8,174 nt of DNA. It comes from an uncultured Caryophanales bacterium (GTDB lineage: Bacteria; Bacillota_I; Bacilli_A; RF39; UBA660). Of this stretch, positions 6,095-8,174 are shown one piece after another; the first letter of the stretch is position 1, and each line of letters begins with the position of its first letter. The position numbers were made by a program, and so were the translations under genes. The DNA is taken from assembly GCA_947065955.1 (NCBI GenBank), contig CAMSXY010000045.1, positions 1 through 8,174 on the forward strand. Direction: 5' to 3'. The notes beneath the pieces are model-generated. The model searched no databases, was not told the DNA's origin, and saw only the letters and a list, made by a program, of their open reading frames with translations.

Positions 6095-6514
6095 TTATTC
6101 CTCCACTTTCTCTACTTTTAATTTTACACTATTCTGTTCTAGAACTCGAATCAGTGTATCTTTTTTTAACTCTGTATCGGCATAAGCGGTCCATTTTTTC
6201 CCATCTACTTTTACTTCTCCTGTTTTGTTTTTTAAAATGTCTTCTGTTACAGTTCCTTTCATACCTAAAATACGATCTAGGTTGGTTGGTACATTTTTGT
6301 TTTTTAAAAATTTTTTTATAAAAGGTTTGGTTAGTAGTAATAAAATGGTACCCAAAATAGCAAAAGTTCCTACTTGTATCATATAGCTATCTGTAAAATT
6401 AGTTAGAATCAGGGCTACAATCGCACTAATGACATACCAAATGGTTGTCAAATTTATGGTCATAATTTCAATTAATGTTAAAAATATAACAATTCCAATC
6501 CAAATATAAAACAT
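6095..6514 (-). CDS. nfeD: NfeD-family membrane protein, short form
   Basis: A 139-residue protein beginning at ATG 6514. Three hydrophobic segments (about 2-20, 22-40 and 45-65) are followed by a soluble OB-fold domain (about 78-137). The family pattern T-N-L-D-R-I-L-G-M-K-G (77-87) precedes G-K-K-W-T-A-Y-A-D (105-113). This is the short NfeD form; the ClpP-like serine protease domain of long NfeD proteins is absent. NfeD proteins partner SPFH proteins and sit with them in membrane microdomains, and the next gene (2 nt downstream) encodes that partner. The frame is open upstream to 6562, but AGGTGAT lies 3 nt before 6514 and the promoter -10 box lies between 6514 and 6562, so the longer start would be upstream of transcription. 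The last codons (GTG GAG GAA TAA) provide the ribosome site of the next gene. Confidence 0.88.
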   Translation of the reverse strand: MFYIWIGIVIFLTLIEIMTINLTTIWYVISAIVALILTNFTDSYMIQVGTFAILGTILLLLTKPFIKKFLKNKNVPTNLDRILGMKGTVTEDILKNKTGEVKVDGKKWTAYADTELKKDTLIRVLEQNSVKLKVEKVEE

Positions 6515-6517
6515 ATT

Positions 6518-6524
6518 ATCACCT
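6518..6524 (-). promoter_or_regulatory. Ribosome binding site fixing the nfeD start
   Basis: AGGTGAT (6524-6518) is followed by AAT and the ATG at 6514-6512. It rules out the 16-codon N-terminal extension that an earlier in-frame start would give; that extension would also lie across the -10 box at 6531-6536. Confidence 0.85.
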
Positions 6525-6530
6525 ATATTC

Positions 6531-6559
6531 ATTATACTAAAACATTCGATAAAAAACAA
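6531..6559 (-). promoter_or_regulatory. Sigma-A-type promoter of nfeD-qmcA-CPBP
   Basis: On the minus strand TTGTTT (6559-6554) and a perfect TATAAT (6536-6531) are separated by exactly 17 nt. The expected start, near 6524, leaves a leader of about 10 nt that begins at the Shine-Dalgarno. The -35 lies inside the T-rich tail of the preceding gene's terminator, so terminator and promoter are interlocked. Confidence 0.75.
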
Positions 6560-6585
6560 CAAAAAACTACGTTTTTCGTAGTTTT
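6554..6585 (-). terminator. Rho-independent terminator of the small exported-protein gene
   Basis: AAAACTACG (6563-6571) and CGTAGTTTT (6577-6585) form a perfect 9-bp stem with a 5-nt loop. Read on the minus strand the stem is followed by TTTTTTGTTGTTTTTT (the first T's are part of the stem), a good U-tract. The hairpin overlaps the TAA stop (6586-6584) of the upstream gene. Its weak GC core (ACTACG/CGTAGT) suggests incomplete termination is possible. Confidence 0.85.
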
Positions 6586-7033
6586 AGGAATTTTCTTCAT
6601 AGGTTATGGAAGGATATTTTTGGGTTAAATGTTCAAGTTCACTTTCTTTTGCGTATAATTTCACACTAATTAATTTAATCCCTTCTGTATAAGCAATAAT
6701 ATAATCTCCTTGATAAGGAAGATTTTTTAAAGTTTCTAAATACTTTTTGGTGAAATCCTTTATGTTTTGATCGATTTGTTCCTTTTGAAAAAGATATTCT
6801 TTTTTTAAGAATTTCTTTTCATAAAGAGGATTGATATACGGTGTGATAGAAAGAATTTCAAAAGAAGAAAAAAGATCTATAAAGTTAGTCGTTCGAATAT
6901 TTTCTTCTTCTAAGTGAACTTCATATAAATGGTAGTCCTCTATCTCTCCAAAAGTTTTTAATGTTTCTTGCTTTTGGGGATAGAAAAAAAAGAAAAGAAG
7001 AAAAAATGTTATTATTAAAAAGATTTTTTTCAT
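6584..7033 (-). CDS. Small exported or membrane-anchored protein of unknown function
   Basis: A 149-residue protein I do not recognise. It begins M-K-K followed by a very hydrophobic, Phe-rich helix (about 4-18) ending in Y-P-Q-K-Q; there is no lipobox cysteine, so it is either cleaved after the helix or stays as an N-terminal anchor. The remaining 125 or so residues are hydrophilic, mixed alpha/beta in character and rich in Glu, Lys, Tyr and Leu, with no cysteine and no repeat. The start at 7033 is set by AGGTGAT at 7043-7037 with a 3-nt spacer; a longer in-frame start at 7054 (M-L-I-T-G-D-G) would place this Shine-Dalgarno inside the gene and is rejected. It lies 65 nt after a small membrane protein gene and ends in a terminator. 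Its place between a two-component kinase cluster and the nfeD operon fits an envelope protein, but function is unknown. Confidence 0.8.
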   Translation of the reverse strand: MKKIFLIITFFLLFFFFYPQKQETLKTFGEIEDYHLYEVHLEEENIRTTNFIDLFSSFEILSITPYINPLYEKKFLKKEYLFQKEQIDQNIKDFTKKYLETLKNLPYQGDYIIAYTEGIKLISVKLYAKESELEHLTQKYPSITYEENS

Positions 7034-7036
7034 ACC

Positions 7037-7043
7037 ATCACCT
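7037..7043 (-). promoter_or_regulatory. Ribosome binding site fixing the start at 7033
   Basis: AGGTGAT (7043-7037), then GGT, then ATG. This is the same module as before nfeD and the alpha/beta hydrolase, and it decides for the start at 7033 and against the in-frame ATG at 7054, which has no Shine-Dalgarno at a suitable distance. Confidence 0.85.
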
Positions 7044-7098
7044 GTTATTAACATGGCAAGAATAGAAAAAAATACACCTTTAAATTATTATATTTTTT

Positions 7099-7371
7099 TT
7101 ATGTTTTCTTTTTTGAACAATAACTTTTCATTTTTTTTATACTTATAATAAGAAATAAAATACCTGTTAAAAAGAAAAGAATAGAAAATCCTATATTTTT
7201 TGGAAGAAGTACAATACCTAAAAAGAAAAGAAGTCCTATTACAAATATAAATAAAAGAACAATTATCGCCCATAAAGGATAACGAATCCATTTACTAATT
7301 TTTTTATTCTCTACTAAAAGGGTAACCCCTTCTACTAACAATTCCAAAAGAAATTCTAAAATAAACTCCAC
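7099..7371 (-). CDS. Small two-helix membrane protein of unknown function
   Basis: A 90-residue protein starting with GTG at 7371. The start is supported by the best Shine-Dalgarno in the window (AAGGAGG, 7382-7376, 4 nt before the GTG). An acidic amphipathic N-terminus (M-E-F-I-L-E-F-L-L-E-L-L-V-E, 1-14) is followed by a basic stretch (N-K-K-I-S-K-W-I-R-Y-P, about 22-32). Two transmembrane helices (about 33-54 and 59-77) and a Lys-rich cytosolic tail complete it. The N-terminal pattern (acidic-leucine stretch, then K-W-I-R-Y-P) resembles small hypothetical proteins I have seen in Bacillota; this is recall, not a search. It starts 12 nt after the stop of the histidine kinase, so the two are co-transcribed. 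It might modulate or be an output of the sensor, but nothing in the sequence proves that. Confidence 0.78.
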   Translation of the reverse strand: MEFILEFLLELLVEGVTLLVENKKISKWIRYPLWAIIVLLFIFVIGLLFFLGIVLLPKNIGFSILFFLTGILFLIISIKKMKSYCSKKKT

Positions 7372-7375
7372 AAGT

Positions 7376-7382
7376 CCTCCTT
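7376..7382 (-). promoter_or_regulatory. Strong ribosome binding site deciding the GTG start at 7371
   Basis: AAGGAGG (7382-7376) followed by ACTT and GTG. This fixes a non-ATG start for the small membrane protein. It lies in the 12-nt gap between the kinase stop and this gene. Confidence 0.8.
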
Positions 7383-7383
7383 T

Positions 7384-8124
7384 TTAATGAAAATATTTGA
7401 TTTGAAAGACAGTTTTTTGTGGACTCGATTCTACTTTAATCGTTCCATTATCTTTTTCAATAATTGTTTTAGCTAGAGCAAGACCAATACCAACACTCTC
7501 AGAAGTGGCGTTTTTTCCTTTATAAAAACGCTTAAAAAAATGAGGAAGATCCTTTTTATCGATCCCAATTACATGATCTTCTACAAAAATAATAGAATAA
7601 ACTTGATTTTGTTGCCAGCTTACGGTTACTTCTTGTCCACTTGTTGAATGTTCAATGGCATTTTTAATAATATTCGTTAAGGCTTCTACTTGCCATTTTA
7701 AATCACAGAAAATCTCTTCTCTTTCTTCTCCTATTGTTTTTATTTCTATGTTTTTTAAATCACATAAAGTAGCAACTTTTTTTGTTGCTTCTTCTACAAT
7801 TCTTTTTAAAGAAACTTTTTCTTTTGTGAAAAGAGTTGTATTTGCATCAAATTTGGCCAGTTTTAGTAAGCTTTGTACTAAAAAATGAATATTCGTAATT
7901 TCCCTTTTTATATCTCGAATAAAATCCTCTCGAGTAGCAGAATCCATATTGGGATCGTCAATAAGATCGTCTAATATAATTAAAATAGAAGTTAGTGGTG
8001 TTTTTAATTGATGTGAAATATCGGATAAAGAATTTTTTAAATTAATTTTATCTTTTTTGGAGTTTTCACTTTGTTCTTTTAACATAATGGTTGTTTTATA
8101 TATTTCTTGCTTTAAAATCGATAA
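7384..8124 (-). CDS. Sensor histidine kinase (HisKA-HATPase_c), 5' end missing
   Basis: The visible 246 residues are the cytosolic catalytic half of a two-component sensor kinase. The phospho-acceptor H-box is D-I-S-H-Q-L-K-T-P-L-T-S, with the His codon at 8013-8011. The N-box is N-I-I-K-N-A-I-E-H-S (Asn of K-N at 7662-7660). The G1 region reads V-E-D-H-V-I-G-I (Asp at 7578-7576), the F-box is F-F-K-R-F-Y-K-G, and the G2 box is V-G-I-G-L-A-L-A-K. It autophosphorylates on His and passes the phosphate to a response regulator, which is probably encoded upstream beyond the contig end with the sensor and membrane domains. The G1 box lacks the usual D-N-G (here D-H-V), and the final G-T-x-F motif reads K-T-V-F; the ATP-binding Asp is kept. 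The apparent GTG start at 8139 and the residues V(M)-L-F-R-S come from sequencing adapter, so the true fragment begins at the Leu codon 8124-8122. Confidence 0.93.
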   Translation of the reverse strand, partial: LSILKQEIYKTTIMLKEQSENSKKDKINLKNSLSDISHQLKTPLTSILIILDDLIDDPNMDSATREDFIRDIKREITNIHFLVQSLLKLAKFDANTTLFTKEKVSLKRIVEEATKKVATLCDLKNIEIKTIGEEREEIFCDLKWQVEALTNIIKNAIEHSTSGQEVTVSWQQNQVYSIIFVEDHVIGIDKKDLPHFFKRFYKGKNATSESVGIGLALAKTIIEKDNGTIKVESSPQKTVFQIKYFH

Positions 8125-8174
8125 AGATCGGAAGAGCACACGTCTGAACTCCAGTCACCCAATTCTATCTCGTA
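8125..8174 (+). other. Illumina TruSeq adapter contamination at the contig end
   Basis: Bases 8125-8158 match the 34-base TruSeq read-1 3' adapter (starts AGATCGGAAGAGC, ends CCAGTCAC). Bases 8159-8166 (CCAATTCT) are in the position of the 8-base i7 index, and 8167-8174 (ATCTCGTA) match the start of the P7-side sequence that follows the index. The match is recalled knowledge of a fixed commercial sequence and covers all 50 bases without a mismatch outside the variable index. These bases are not genomic; the organism's sequence stops at 8124. Confidence 0.98.

Noticed and set aside
6515..6562. A 16-codon N-terminal extension of NfeD
   Set aside because: The extension covers the -10 box of the promoter and would place the AGGTGAT site inside the gene. 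NfeD proteins normally begin directly with the first membrane helix.
7034..7054. A 7-codon N-terminal extension (M-L-I-T-G-D-G) of the exported protein
   Set aside because: The residues T-G-D-G are simply the translated Shine-Dalgarno region; M-K-K followed by a hydrophobic helix is the natural signal sequence.
7087..7092. TATAAT on the minus strand upstream of the gene at 7033
   Set aside because: No -35-like hexamer lies at 16-18 nt; TTGTTC is 22 nt away. A promoter here is possible but not supported.
7066..7099. Possible terminator after the small membrane protein (AAAAAAATA/TATTTTTTT)
   Set aside because: The 9-bp stem is entirely A-T with a 16-nt loop and is expected by chance in this composition; not enough to call a terminator.
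7088..7291. A 67-codon minus-strand frame overlapping the small membrane protein
   Set aside because: It is another frame of 7099-7371, has no ribosome site, and its composition is that of a shifted reading of a hydrophobic gene.
1..8174. Recoding of TGA as tryptophan, as in Mycoplasma-like relatives
   Set aside because: Tryptophan codons checked in the oxidoreductase, hydrolase and CPBP genes are TGG, and the genes read through cleanly under the standard code.
1..8174. Mobile element, phage, CRISPR or defence system
   Set aside because: No transposase, integrase, cas-like gene, spaced repeats or toxin-antitoxin pair was seen. The CPBP protein carries the old 'Abi' name, but nothing nearby supports phage abortive infection or bacteriocin production.

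Overview
The window is an AT-rich contig end from a low-GC Gram-positive bacterium of the Bacillota. I infer a gut-type Bacilli, Erysipelotrichia or Clostridia relative, but no marker gene here fixes the lineage. The evidence is strong Shine-Dalgarno sequences (GGAGG and AGGTGAT), sigma-A-like promoters, standard stop codons with TGG for tryptophan, and a D-Ala-D-Ala ligase implying a peptidoglycan wall. I found no tRNA, rRNA, CRISPR array, insertion sequence or phage gene.

Layout. Bases 1-822 (minus strand) hold the N-terminal 274 codons of a membrane-anchored SGNH/GDSL-like protein whose C-terminus runs off the left edge. Bases 823-1013 are a divergent, very AT-rich promoter region. Bases 1014-2444 (plus strand) encode an FAD-dependent oxidoreductase fused to a C-terminal Rieske [2Fe-2S] domain. 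A bidirectional terminator at 2443-2468 separates it from a long minus-strand block filling the rest of the window.

Read in its own direction, from right to left, that block contains: a 5'-truncated sensor histidine kinase (8124-7384); a 90-residue two-helix membrane protein (7371-7099); a small secreted or anchored protein of unknown function (7033-6584) ending in a terminator; a three-gene unit of NfeD, a QmcA-type SPFH protein and a CPBP intramembrane protease (6514-4417); then an alpha/beta hydrolase and D-Ala-D-Ala ligase (4400-2470). The common theme is the cell envelope: sensing, membrane organisation, intramembrane proteolysis and wall precursor synthesis. Internal promoters stand just before nfeD and just before the hydrolase.

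The last 50 bases (8125-8174) are not genomic. They match the Illumina TruSeq read-1 3' adapter, an 8-base index and the start of the flow-cell primer. The real sequence ends at 8124, and an apparent GTG start with the first five codons of the histidine kinase is an adapter artefact.

The most interesting biological points are the coupling of a short NfeD/SPFH pair to a CPBP protease through a one-base TAGTG overlap; four genes with exactly the same GGTGAT-N3-ATG initiation module, two of them with a -10 box so close that the leader would be only about 10 nt; a histidine kinase with a degenerate G1 box; and an SGNH protein with a non-canonical block I. I did not find a clearly new defence or mobile system.
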